Origin: Chloroflexota bacterium
Lineage (GTDB): Bacteria > Chloroflexota > Anaerolineae > Ardenticatenales > Ardenticatenaceae
NCBI GenBank assembly: GCA_003520455.1
Contig: DOUV01000132.1
Coordinates: 7,532-13,184 of the forward strand
Direction: 5' to 3'
Length of the DNA stretch: 5,653 bases
Shown here: piece after piece, positions 1-5,637 of the stretch
Layout: the number at the start of each line of letters is the position of its first letter
Numbering within the stretch: the stretch's first letter is position 1
The notes under the pieces: model-generated
The model's input: only the letters and a program-made list of their open reading frames with translations
What the model was told of the DNA's origin: nothing
Databases searched by the model: none
Made by a program: the position numbers and the translations under genes

Positions 1-1
1 G

Positions 2-262
2 GCACCCTGTCGGGGGGCCGGCCCCCAGCCGTGGTTTCAACCGCCGGGCTCCTCCGCGGCGGCACAGGCCGCCCGACTGCCCGGCTCCGAACCCGAAACC
101 GCCTTCACCTGGAAGATCGGGCCGCTCTCCAGGGTGTGGCCCGTCTCACAGTGGTGGCACCGGGAAACCATCAAGCGTGCCAGGCCTGGCAAAACGAGCG
201 CCCCTCTTCGACCGCGACCCCGCACGCCTGACAGCCACAACCGTCCGGATGGAAGTGCGTGA
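2..262 (+). CDS. possible 3' end of a convergent gene, cut by the window edge
   Basis: A plus-strand frame is open from the left edge to a TGA at 260-262, giving about 86 residues with no start inside the window. From roughly 38 to 175 nearly every codon ends in G, C or A and none ends in T, as expected of coding DNA in a GC-rich genome; after about 176 this bias fades. The protein has an F-x-W, then 13 residues, then W-W pattern (AFTW ... SQWWHRE). This faintly recalls the F-x-W-x-G ... V ... W core of DUF6504-type domains, but the usual tail after the tryptophans is missing, so a truncated or frameshifted end is possible. It would be convergent with the copper operon, whose stop lies about 120 bases away. 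The antisense frame 37-171 (44 codons, starting MVSRCHHCETGH) shares the same third positions and shows the same bias, so it is a real rival. Neither reading is secure. Confidence 0.28.
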   Translation, partial: APCRGAGPQPWFQPPGSSAAAQAARLPGSEPETAFTWKIGPLSRVWPVSQWWHRETIKRARPGKTSAPLRPRPRTPDSHNRPDGSA

Positions 263-280
263 TCAGCCGCTCAGCACTTC
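252..280. terminator. hairpin at the convergent junction, possible terminator
   Basis: GAAGTGC at 252-258 pairs perfectly with GCACTTC at 274-280. A further TGA/TCA pairing (260-262 with 271-273) lies inside it, offset by one bulged base. The hairpin overlaps the stop codon of the possible plus-strand gene and lies about 100 bases past the stop of the minus-strand copper operon, where a terminator serving both directions would be expected. Neither strand shows a U-run after the stem, so intrinsic termination is doubtful. It may instead be a 3'-end stabilising stem. Confidence 0.25.
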
Positions 281-383
281 GCCAGAGTATATCCTTATCG
301 CACACTTTCTGCAGATGAGCAAGCACGTTCTCATCCGCGAGTTGAGAGCAGTGGGCTCGGCCAGAAGCGGGGTACCACGGCTC

Positions 384-2615
384 CTACTCCCCCCGGCCGG
401 TGGGCGATGAGACGAGTACTCGCAGGTAGTTGATGATGTTCCACCGATCCTCAGGGCGAATGGCCTCGCCCTGGGCCGGCATGGCTGAGCCAGGAATCCC
501 ATTCGTGATCCAATCGAAGATCGCAGCATCCGTGTGCAATGGAACGTGAACCTGTAGGTCGGCCGGGCCCGGATTCAGTCCTGCCGCCGCCGGGCCATCA
601 CCACGACCGGTGGCCCCGTGACAGGCAGCACAGTGCTGGCCGTAGAGCACTCTCCCCCGGGCGATTGATGCGTCCGTGGGTGGGACTGGATTGGTCGTGG
701 AGGCCGCCGCGCCGGACAGGGCGGTGAGATCCAGGGCCTGGAGGCCGCCGGTCACGAGCAGCAAAATCCCAATCGCCAGCACCAACACCGAAAGGGCGAC
801 GAACTCGCGCTGGCGGCGCAGCCAGAACGAAAGCAGCGTAACACCCAGCCCCACGCCGATCAGGCCCCACCCCAGCCAGTTCCCCAACCCGCTCCCCCCA
901 GTCTCATTGGCCGCCGGTTGCACGCTTTGGTCAACCGTCAGATCGTAGCGCGTAAACAGGTCATAGCCATCGGGGCGCTGGATCTGTAGTTCAACACGCC
1001 AGCGACCGGTGATGCTCAGAAACGCGCCTTCGGCCACGTAGTGACCGCCTCCCTGTGGCTCGGCAGTTGCCTCGCTCGCCCCAAGACTCGGATCGGGCGG
1101 TGTGAACTGCAGGCGGACCCGCCGGGCGTTGTCGTAGGGATCGCCGCTGGCATCCGTCAGCACAACCTCAAAACGAGCGGGACCTGGACGCGGCGGACGG
1201 AGGGTCAGGGCTGCACGGAGCGGCCCCACTGTCTCTCGCAGGGTGAGCGCCGCCGTCTGGCGGGCCTCGAGGGCGCTCTTGGCCGGGCCAAGCCCGGTCA
1301 ATACGCCCACCACCGCCAGCACCACGAGGCCCGTCACCGTCTCGGCCCGCAGGGTGCGAACAAAGCCGTGGCGGGCCGATTCAGCCGTGCCGAGGCGCCG
1401 GCGCCAGTGGAGCAGGTTCAGCCCTGCCAGCCCCAGCAGTGGTACGAGCAGAACCAGCTTGACCAGCAGAGTCTGCCCGTAAGCCGTCGCGCGCAAGGCT
1501 TCGATCGAGCCGACGTGGAGCCAACCACTATACAGACCCGTGATGATCAACGCTACAACGGACGCGATCCCCAGGACTGAAAAGCGGCGCACCAGCATGC
1601 CAAGTCCGCGTTCCCAGCGGTCCGGCGGCGCCGAACGCAAGGCAGGAACACTCACGATCAGGAAGTGGACAAGCCCGCCAATCCAGAGACTTGCCGCCGC
1701 CAGGTGCACCCAATCATTGAGCACTGCAGCCGCCCGGTCTTCTTTCACCGCAGCACTGTGGCTGAGGGCTGTGGTCGTGGCGAGCAACCCACCAGCGAGC
1801 GCGAGTCCCAGGAGGAGAAGAAGGCGATCACCGCGTCTCACGGCGCGGTGGGCCACAACGGCCAACAGTTCCAGAAGAATAACGCGGAGAATCCAGTCGC
1901 CTCCGAAGCGGCTCTCCAACAACAGGGCACCGAGCGTACGCAGCGAGCCAAGTGCCTGAAGCTGAGCGAGCAATGCGAGGAGGGCGCCCCCTCCCAGCAG
2001 ACCCAGCCCAACCGCCACCATCCGGCCAAGCCGGCGATCACCGGACTCAGGCGGCAGGCGGAGCGTGGCCCGGACGGGTCCCCAGAGGGCCAAATGCATG
2101 CCGAAGCCGCCCACGACGAGGGCTCCCCCGATCAACGCCAGCACCCGCGCCAGCACATCGAGCGGCCGCGCCTCGCCGAAGTTCCCTGGTTCAGGGCCGG
2201 CGCTGGTAGCGACTTGAGGCGTTGCCACCCCGCGCCCAACGATGAAGGGATAGACGCCCCGCGTCAGGTGACCATCCACCGCGGAGAGCGCCCGCCAGGC
2301 GACCGTGTAGACCCCGGGGTCAAGCCGCGGCAGTGCCAGGCGCATGACAGTCGCGTCCGCGGGATCAACCCTGGCCTGCGGAGTGGTCAGTCGCTGCCCC
2401 GCGGCGTCCAGCAGTTCGATCGCGCTGCCCGTCGCCTCCAGCGCTTCGCTAAACTCGAGGATGATCTCGGGCGGCGCCTCTGGATGAACCGAATTCGGCT
2501 CAGGTGTCGCGCGCAACAGGTTGGCGTGCGCTGCGGCCTGCCCATGAACGAACACCAGCAGCAACGCGGCCAGCAGGACCGCGCGGTGCATCCACCTCTT
2601 CATAGTCATCAGCAT
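384..2615 (-). CDS. CopC-CopD-YtkA-like-cytochrome c fusion protein
   Basis: This 743-residue membrane protein probably binds copper outside the membrane and moves it inward, or links it to electron transfer. Residues 1-29 are a signal peptide ending AAA. The next residue, His30, with Asp114 and His116 of the SAVDGH motif, matches the N-terminal-His/Asp/His Cu(II) site of short CopC proteins; the CopC domain spans about 30-127. Residues about 150-445 form a multi-helix CopD-like membrane domain, including a helix with WVHLAAASLWIGGL near 302-315 and a YGQTLLVKL segment near 379-387. Residues about 470-565 form a YtkA/FixH-like beta domain. Two more membrane helices follow at about 573-597 and 603-623. 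The C-terminus is a class I cytochrome c domain with CAACH (Cys662, Cys665, His666) and a likely distal Met712 in GSAMP. Start choice is uncertain: the ATG at 2613-2615 has AAGG directly against it, while the ATG at 2607-2609 has AAGG six bases upstream and may be the true start. The upstream gene ends 9 nt away, so they are cotranscribed. CopC-CopD fusions are known; the haem tail is the unusual part. Confidence 0.93.
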   Translation of the reverse strand: MLMTMKRWMHRAVLLAALLLVFVHGQAAAHANLLRATPEPNSVHPEAPPEIILEFSEALEATGSAIELLDAAGQRLTTPQARVDPADATVMRLALPRLDPGVYTVAWRALSAVDGHLTRGVYPFIVGRGVATPQVATSAGPEPGNFGEARPLDVLARVLALIGGALVVGGFGMHLALWGPVRATLRLPPESGDRRLGRMVAVGLGLLGGGALLALLAQLQALGSLRTLGALLLESRFGGDWILRVILLELLAVVAHRAVRRGDRLLLLLGLALAGGLLATTTALSHSAAVKEDRAAAVLNDWVHLAAASLWIGGLVHFLIVSVPALRSAPPDRWERGLGMLVRRFSVLGIASVVALIITGLYSGWLHVGSIEALRATAYGQTLLVKLVLLVPLLGLAGLNLLHWRRRLGTAESARHGFVRTLRAETVTGLVVLAVVGVLTGLGPAKSALEARQTAALTLRETVGPLRAALTLRPPRPGPARFEVVLTDASGDPYDNARRVRLQFTPPDPSLGASEATAEPQGGGHYVAEGAFLSITGRWRVELQIQRPDGYDLFTRYDLTVDQSVQPAANETGGSGLGNWLGWGLIGVGLGVTLLSFWLRRQREFVALSVLVLAIGILLLVTGGLQALDLTALSGAAASTTNPVPPTDASIARGRVLYGQHCAACHGATGRGDGPAAAGLNPGPADLQVHVPLHTDAAIFDWITNGIPGSAMPAQGEAIRPEDRWNIINYLRVLVSSPTGRGE

Positions 2616-2624
2616 CCTTGAATG

Positions 2625-3227
2625 TTACCGGCGCACCAGCGCCACGCCGCCAACGATCACTCCCAGTACGCCAGCCACCAGACCGATCAGCCCAAAGAGC
2701 CGGGCGCTGTCGGCGGCCTGCGTTGCCGCAACCGCCTGGCCCTCGAGGTCACTGGCCACGCTGACCGGCTCCGGGAACTGCAGTGCCGCCACAGGATCGA
2801 CGTCACCGAACTTGCCATCCGCCGAGTTGAAGCGCTCGGCGATCTGAGTGCCGCTGATCTCGCCGGTGATTTGGAAGATGTAGCTGCCGGGGCGCGTGGG
2901 GATGATATCCGCTGTGTAGGCGCCTGGCTGACCGAATCGTGGCCGCAGTTCCAAGGGCATGCTTTTATCGCCGTAGATCACGTCGGCCTTGAGCGCCTGC
3001 TCTAATCCGCTGACCGGTTGCGCGTCGGCTGTCGTCATGACGCGCAGATCTAAACCGTTGGGCTGCTCGACCAGTGCCGGTTCCTCGCGCCACCCAACGA
3101 TGAACGTGAAAGGGCCAACGTCGCGATGCTCATGCGCGAGGGCTGTGCCGAGCAGCGTCAAGGTCAGAAGAAAGGTCAGCATCAGAATAACGCTGATGCG
3201 CCGCACGCGCGGGTCAATCGAAAGCAC
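2625..3227 (-). CDS. exported, C-terminally anchored protein with His-Glu-His mature end
   Basis: This 200-residue protein is not one I can name. The GTG start at 3225-3227 was chosen because a full GGAGGT lies six bases upstream; a longer in-frame reading back to 3317 has no such support and would precede the signal peptide with an unlikely extension. Residues 1-31 are a signal peptide (basic RVRR, hydrophobic core, TALA cleavage). The predicted mature protein starts HEHRDVGPF. Residues about 35-125 look like an extracytoplasmic beta-sandwich (VGWREEP, GLDLRV, RPGSYIFQITGEI), in the general style of YtkA/FixH or Ig-like copper-associated domains. A region rich in Ala, Asp and Pro follows, then one membrane helix at about 177-198 ending in RR, so the bulk faces outside and the C-terminus is cytoplasmic. 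It sits between a small membrane protein gene and the CopC-CopD fusion, 9 nt from the latter, which argues for a shared role in copper binding or delivery. The function is inferred from context only. Confidence 0.85.
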   Translation of the reverse strand: MLSIDPRVRRISVILMLTFLLTLTLLGTALAHEHRDVGPFTFIVGWREEPALVEQPNGLDLRVMTTADAQPVSGLEQALKADVIYGDKSMPLELRPRFGQPGAYTADIIPTRPGSYIFQITGEISGTQIAERFNSADGKFGDVDPVAALQFPEPVSVASDLEGQAVAATQAADSARLFGLIGLVAGVLGVIVGGVALVRR

Positions 3228-3233
3228 GTGAAC

Positions 3234-3239
3234 ACCTCC
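3234..3239 (-). promoter_or_regulatory. Shine-Dalgarno that fixes the GTG start of the 200-residue protein
   Basis: On the minus strand the sequence reads GGAGGT, then six bases, then GTG at 3227-3225. This is the strongest ribosome binding site in the operon and decides the start against the longer in-frame extension and against the ATG at 3180-3182, which would cut away part of the signal peptide. The plus-strand CACGTG at 3225-3230 overlaps the start and is palindromic, probably by chance. Confidence 0.8.
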
Positions 3240-3279
3240 AAGAGAGCAGAATGAGTCGCGGAATACGGGATAGGCAGCA

Positions 3280-3344
3280 ACGCACCACCGGGGGACGATG
3301 CTGTGGACAGACGCCACCGATCCGGGTGGCGCGTGCTGGTGCGT
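3280..3344 (-). other. nested inverted repeat between the first two operon genes
   Basis: The 143-base gap between the 123-residue gene and the next start holds two concentric dyads. The inner one is perfect: CGCCACC at 3312-3318 and GGTGGCG at 3325-3331, with a six-base loop. The outer one is ACGCACCA at 3280-3287 with TGGTGCGT at 3337-3344, also perfect over 8 bases. The transcript from the upstream promoter would fold here, about 50 bases before the strong ribosome binding site of the second gene. No U-run follows, so an intrinsic terminator is unlikely. An mRNA-processing or stability stem that sets relative expression of the genes is more plausible. Confidence 0.45.
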
Positions 3345-3370
3345 CGATTACGGCTGGGGTTGGAGGGGTA

Positions 3371-3742
3371 TCACGCGAAACGCGGCGGGCGCCACAGACG
3401 CCATGAGAGGAGAAGGGAGAGAAGCGGGAATACGCGCCGCCCAAGTCTGCTCCACATACCGGGAGCGGCCAGCAGAATCCCCGCAGCGAGCAGGCCGACG
3501 GCGGTCAGCAGGACTGTCTCCGGCCCGCCAGGCGGCACACCGGGGGCATAGGCGAACCGGTCCAACAGCGTTCCCGGAAGGGAATTCGCGGTCCCCAGTG
3601 CCGTTGGGCCGCGATCAAACACCCAGTGCACTCCGTGAGTATGGTTCGATGAGACGCCAGGCACACAGAGCAAGGGCATAGCCAGGCCAAGCCAGAGCAA
3701 AATGAGAGTGTGGAGTACCCAACGCCCGATCACTCGCCGCAT
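3371..3742 (-). CDS. small membrane protein with a histidine cluster, first gene of the operon
   Basis: This 123-residue protein belongs to no family I recognise. The first hydrophobic segment (about 9-28) could be an uncleaved anchor or a signal peptide. It is followed directly by NHTHGVHW, with His34, His36 and His39 on what is probably the outer face and able to bind a metal. A Gly/Pro-rich stretch of about 35 residues follows. A second strong helix lies at about 76-97 and a shorter hydrophobic stretch at about 104-114, with a basic tail (WRPPRF). The ATG at 3740-3742 is preferred: the predicted transcript begins near 3777, giving a leader of about 35 bases, whereas the in-frame TTG at 3770-3772 would leave almost no leader. 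No strong Shine-Dalgarno is visible before the ATG. Being first behind the promoter and sharing strand with the CopC-CopD genes suggests an accessory role in metal handling. Many codons end in G or C, and the membrane pattern supports a real gene. Confidence 0.62.
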   Translation of the reverse strand: MRRVIGRWVLHTLILLWLGLAMPLLCVPGVSSNHTHGVHWVFDRGPTALGTANSLPGTLLDRFAYAPGVPPGGPETVLLTAVGLLAAGILLAAPGMWSRLGRRVFPLLSLLLSWRLWRPPRFA

Positions 3743-3783
3743 GCAATCACCAGAATCGCTGCAACCTGACAATCATGATCACT

Positions 3784-3811
3784 ATTATAAAGATACGGCC
3801 GAGTGTGTCGA
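3784..3811 (-). promoter_or_regulatory. sigma-70-type promoter of the copper-type operon
   Basis: On the minus strand the sequence reads TCGACA (3811-3806; five of six matches to TTGACA), a 16-base spacer, then a perfect TATAAT (3789-3784). It lies in the only clearly AT-rich patch of the window. Transcription would begin near 3777, about 35 bases before the ATG at 3742. An 8-bp palindrome ATCATGAT (3772-3779) sits over the predicted start site and could be an operator, though it is short. I see no recognisable CsoR or CopY operator. Confidence 0.62.
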
Positions 3812-3822
3812 GTTGGATGACC

Positions 3823-3875
3823 AGGATTCGTGTTGGGCGAGGGAGCTTCTCGACCATATCGCCTTACACGATCCT
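3823..3875. repeat. long imperfect hairpin upstream of the operon promoter
   Basis: AGGATTCGTGT at 3823-3833 pairs with ACACGATCCT at 3866-3875, with one bulged T (3828). After a two-by-two internal step containing one G-T pair, GGCGA at 3836-3840 pairs with TCGCC at 3859-3863. The total is 15 Watson-Crick pairs plus one wobble around an 18-base loop. The left arm begins 12 bases upstream of the -35 box. It could be a regulator site, a 3'-end structure for a transcript arriving from the right, or the edge of a small mobile palindrome. No U-run follows on either strand. Confidence 0.5.
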
Positions 3876-4154
3876 CGTCTGGCACAAACTCGCCTGCGTT
3901 TGCGGGCTGCGAGTCAGGGCGCGTAGTCGCCGCGGCTGCTCACGCGTCGTCAGGTCACACCCGTTCCTGGTCCCTACGTTGGTCTGCTGTTCGTTCGCTA
4001 TGACAGGTGGGGGCACGAGCGCTTCCGAGGGGACCTGAGCCTGATCCAAGAAGCAGCGGACAAGATGCCGGCCTGGTCTGAGGTTCGGAGAACCGGTGGA
4101 AACGGGCGGCGAGCAGGGAGGAAAGGCCGGCCGAGGTTCCAGGGCCCATGGCGC

Positions 4155-4232
4155 CGGTGAAGGAGTCAGACTTCCGAAGCCTCGGAAGACTTCGGAAGTT
4201 TTCGGCCACGCGCCCCGGCGACTCCTTGACCG
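4155..4232. repeat. nested inverted repeat with TTCCGAA/TTCGGAA core
   Basis: The outer arms CGGTGAAGGAGTC (4155-4167) and GACTCCTTGACCG (4220-4232) are complementary over 13 positions with one mismatch. The inner arms ACTTCCGAAG (4170-4179) and CTTCGGAAGT (4190-4199) are perfectly complementary over 10, with a 10-base loop that carries another partial copy of the motif (CTCGGAAG). A 20-base GC-rich stretch sits asymmetrically between the inner and outer right arms. A run of four T follows the inner stem on the plus strand, too short for a confident terminator. It may be a REP-like or other dispersed palindromic unit. Confidence 0.55.
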
Positions 4233-4292
4233 ATGTTCGAGAGAAGAGGCTACAGGCGGAGAGCAGGTGCCCGCGCCCACGCACGTGCAACA

Positions 4293-4389
4293 CGGGAACG
4301 TTTTCTGGCGGCTTCTCCAGGCTCAGCCGGCCCGCGGCCTCTGTGCCGATACGCCGGGGCCACTGTCGCAGCCGGATCCCGGGAACGTT
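4293..4389. repeat. 10-bp direct repeat CGGGAACGTT, two copies
   Basis: Identical copies of CGGGAACGTT lie at 4293-4302 and 4380-4389, 87 bases apart, inside the gene-poor stretch. The sequence between them is GC-rich, non-coding in appearance and has no transposase signature. The copies could be remnants of a duplication, a binding site pair, or chance. Confidence 0.3.
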
Positions 4390-4567
4390 CGGCCCAGGGT
4401 GCGGGCAGGCAGCTTTCAGAGCCTCCGGCGCGGAAGGGGAGACGTCCACGAGCAAGGCGGGGGAACAGTGTCGAATGCAGGTCGCCGAAACCGGAGGGAG
4501 ACCGGCCAGGAAGGCATCAGACCACCCGGATCACCGCTTCAACCAGCTCGATGATGTTCGAACCTGG

Positions 4568-4615
4568 GAGCCCCTCGCGCCGGGGCCGTTGACACCCCTC
4601 GACGGGCGAGGGCTC
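4568..4615 (-). terminator. GC-rich stem downstream of the hydrolase gene
   Basis: GAGCCCCTCG at 4568-4577 pairs with CGAGGGCTC at 4607-4615 with one bulged base. The stem begins about 20 bases past the stop of the metallo-hydrolase gene on its own strand, the usual position for a terminator. No U-run follows on the minus strand and the loop is long (29 bases), so it may only be a 3'-end stem. Confidence 0.3.
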
Positions 4616-4635
4616 GAGCATCAGTGATCGCGTTG

Positions 4636-5505
4636 TCACGCTCTGGCCGCGGGCGCCTGATCCTCGCCTGCCCCCGTGCCTCTGACCCAGCCCTGGGGCT
4701 GCTCCACCGCCCGCCCCTCACGTTCCAGCTTGATGAGGTGAGCGAGGAGTGAGTGCTCGGCCAGACCGTACACCGCGGGACTGACGTCGGTGTAGACCCG
4801 AGCCACCAGCGCCTGCAACGCTTGAGGCTCATCGCTCAGCACGTCCAACAGACTGGCTTCTCGTTCCAAACGATGCGCGATGTAGTAATCGAGCAGCGCC
4901 ATCGGCTCGCGAACAATCGGCCCGTGGCCCGGAGCCATCAGCCGGGGCTCGAGCGCGCGAAGCCGGTGGAGCGTCGCCAGGTAATCGGCCATGTCGCCAT
5001 CGGGCGGAACGATCACCACGGTGCCCTCCCCGGACACCGTGTCGCCCGCGATCAGCAGGCCATCGTCCGCCCGCCACAGACAGAGGTGGTCACCCTTGTG
5101 CCCGGGCGTCTCCAGAACCTCGAAGCCTGCCAGGCGATCCCCCTCGTGCACGGGGTGCCAGGGCGGGCCGTCGAGAGAAGGCATACCGGCGACGGTCGCC
5201 AACTCCTGGCGCAGGCGCTCGCGCCCGGCGATCCAGCCTCGCTGCCCCTGCGCACGGTAGAGCGCCGCGACCCCTGCCATGTGGTCGATATGGCCGTGCG
5301 TCACAACGATCCCGGCCAGTGGCAACTTCAAGTTACCGAGCACCTCACCGATAGCCGTGAGTGCCTCGGGCGCGGGGGTCGGTGGGTCAACAACGGCGGC
5401 CCCCTCCTCGCTCTGGATGATGTAGCAGTTTGTCCGCGCCCCCAGCAGTGCGTGCGGACTCATCTGCGGCAGCCACCATACCCCGAGGCCGATCTCCTCA
5501 GCCAT
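4636..5505 (-). CDS. LACTB2-type metallo-beta-lactamase-fold hydrolase
   Basis: This 289-residue cytosolic enzyme (no signal peptide) is a dinuclear-metal hydrolase of the glyoxalase II/LACTB2 group. All expected metal ligands are visible: His70, His72, Asp74 and His75 in THGHIDHMAG, His136 in TPGHKGDH, Asp155 in AGDT, and His194 in APGHGP. The core fold covers about 8-200. The segment GEGTVVIVPPDGDMADYLATL at about 159-179 resembles the equivalent region of LACTB2-like proteins. The C-terminal part (about 205-270, with LLDYYIAHRLERE and a VYTDV...HLIKLEREGRA stretch) fits the winged helix typical of that branch. Human LACTB2 is an endoribonuclease; other relatives cleave thioesters or lactones, so the substrate here is open. 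The ATG at 5503-5505 has a perfect AGGAGG seven bases upstream (5513-5518). Length is normal for the family and no frame break is seen. The gene stands alone: an 860-base gap separates it from the copper operon, and nothing links their functions. The tail (TGAGEDQAPAARA) looks disordered. Confidence 0.93.
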   Translation of the reverse strand: MAEEIGLGVWWLPQMSPHALLGARTNCYIIQSEEGAAVVDPPTPAPEALTAIGEVLGNLKLPLAGIVVTHGHIDHMAGVAALYRAQGQRGWIAGRERLRQELATVAGMPSLDGPPWHPVHEGDRLAGFEVLETPGHKGDHLCLWRADDGLLIAGDTVSGEGTVVIVPPDGDMADYLATLHRLRALEPRLMAPGHGPIVREPMALLDYYIAHRLEREASLLDVLSDEPQALQALVARVYTDVSPAVYGLAEHSLLAHLIKLEREGRAVEQPQGWVRGTGAGEDQAPAARA

Positions 5506-5529
5506 AGCACCCCCTCCTGATCAGTCATC

Positions 5530-5566
5530 GGCGACCGGAGGCCGGAACGGCCCGGCAGGCCGCCCC
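5530..5566 (-). other. GC-rich multi-dyad in the hydrolase leader
   Basis: Three GGCC units at 5540-5543, 5549-5552 and 5558-5561 are spaced exactly nine bases apart, so neighbouring units can pair in alternative ways: GGCCG/CGGCC around GAA at 5540-5552, or 5549-5552 with 5558-5561. Outer GGCG (5530-5533) can also pair with CGCC (5561-5564). The element ends about 12 bases upstream of the AGGAGG of the hydrolase gene, where RNA structure could affect translation. On the minus strand it starts with GTAGGGGCGG, a style common in dispersed intergenic palindromes; that comparison is from memory. Confidence 0.4.
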
Positions 5567-5607
5567 TACGACAGCCAGCGCCTCGCCATGAAATCGTTTG
5601 CTTTCCT

Positions 5608-5637
5608 ACTCTATCATCGATCAGCGACTTCTGTCCA
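5608..5637 (-). promoter_or_regulatory. possible promoter of the hydrolase gene
   Basis: On the minus strand the sequence reads TGGACA (5637-5632; five of six to TTGACA), an 18-base spacer and TAGAGT (5613-5608; four of six to TATAAT). This would give a leader of about 95 bases containing the GC-rich dyad. The -10 match is modest. Confidence 0.38.

Larger units (their letters stand above)
3876..4635. other. gene-poor intergenic stretch
   Basis: No reading frame here is convincing. The long frames on both strands (for example 3955-4455 minus and 4148-4627 plus) overlap each other, have Arg/Pro/Ser-rich low-complexity translations, no good ribosome binding site and no recognisable domain. What can be seen is structural: a weak ACTCGC/GCGAGT dyad at 3888-3914, the nested inverted repeat at 4155-4232, a 10-bp direct repeat at 4293 and 4380, and a stem at 4568-4615. 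The segment near 3950-4010 (minus strand beginning ACCTGTCATAGCGAACGAAC) has the look of degenerate dispersed intergenic repeats, but I cannot confirm copies elsewhere. Confidence 0.55.

Noticed and set aside
13..26. Perfect 14-bp palindrome GGGGGCCGGCCCCC
   Set aside because: It lies at the window edge inside the possible plus-strand gene, has no U-run, and short G/C palindromes are expected in DNA this GC-rich.
1665..2621. Long plus-strand open frame of 318 codons opposite the CopC-CopD gene
   Set aside because: It lies antisense to a gene with clear domains; its translation is rich in Arg, Gln, His and Pro with no domain, as expected of a shadow frame in GC-rich DNA.
3955..4455. Minus-strand frame of 166 codons in the intergenic gap
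   Set aside because: No ribosome binding site, Ser/Pro/Arg-rich translation, overlaps two other open frames, and contains the nested palindrome; not supported as a gene.
4556..4563. GTTCGAAC, resembling a tRNA T-loop
   Set aside because: The flanking bases do not form a T-stem on either strand, and no acceptor or anticodon arm can be drawn around it.
4753..5520. Plus-strand open frame of 255 codons opposite the metallo-hydrolase
   Set aside because: It is antisense to a gene with a complete set of metal-binding motifs and a perfect ribosome binding site; the plus-strand translation shows no domain.
5566..5589. Seven-codon minus-strand open frame (ATG to TAG) in the hydrolase leader
   Set aside because: Too short and without a ribosome binding site to claim as a regulatory leader peptide.
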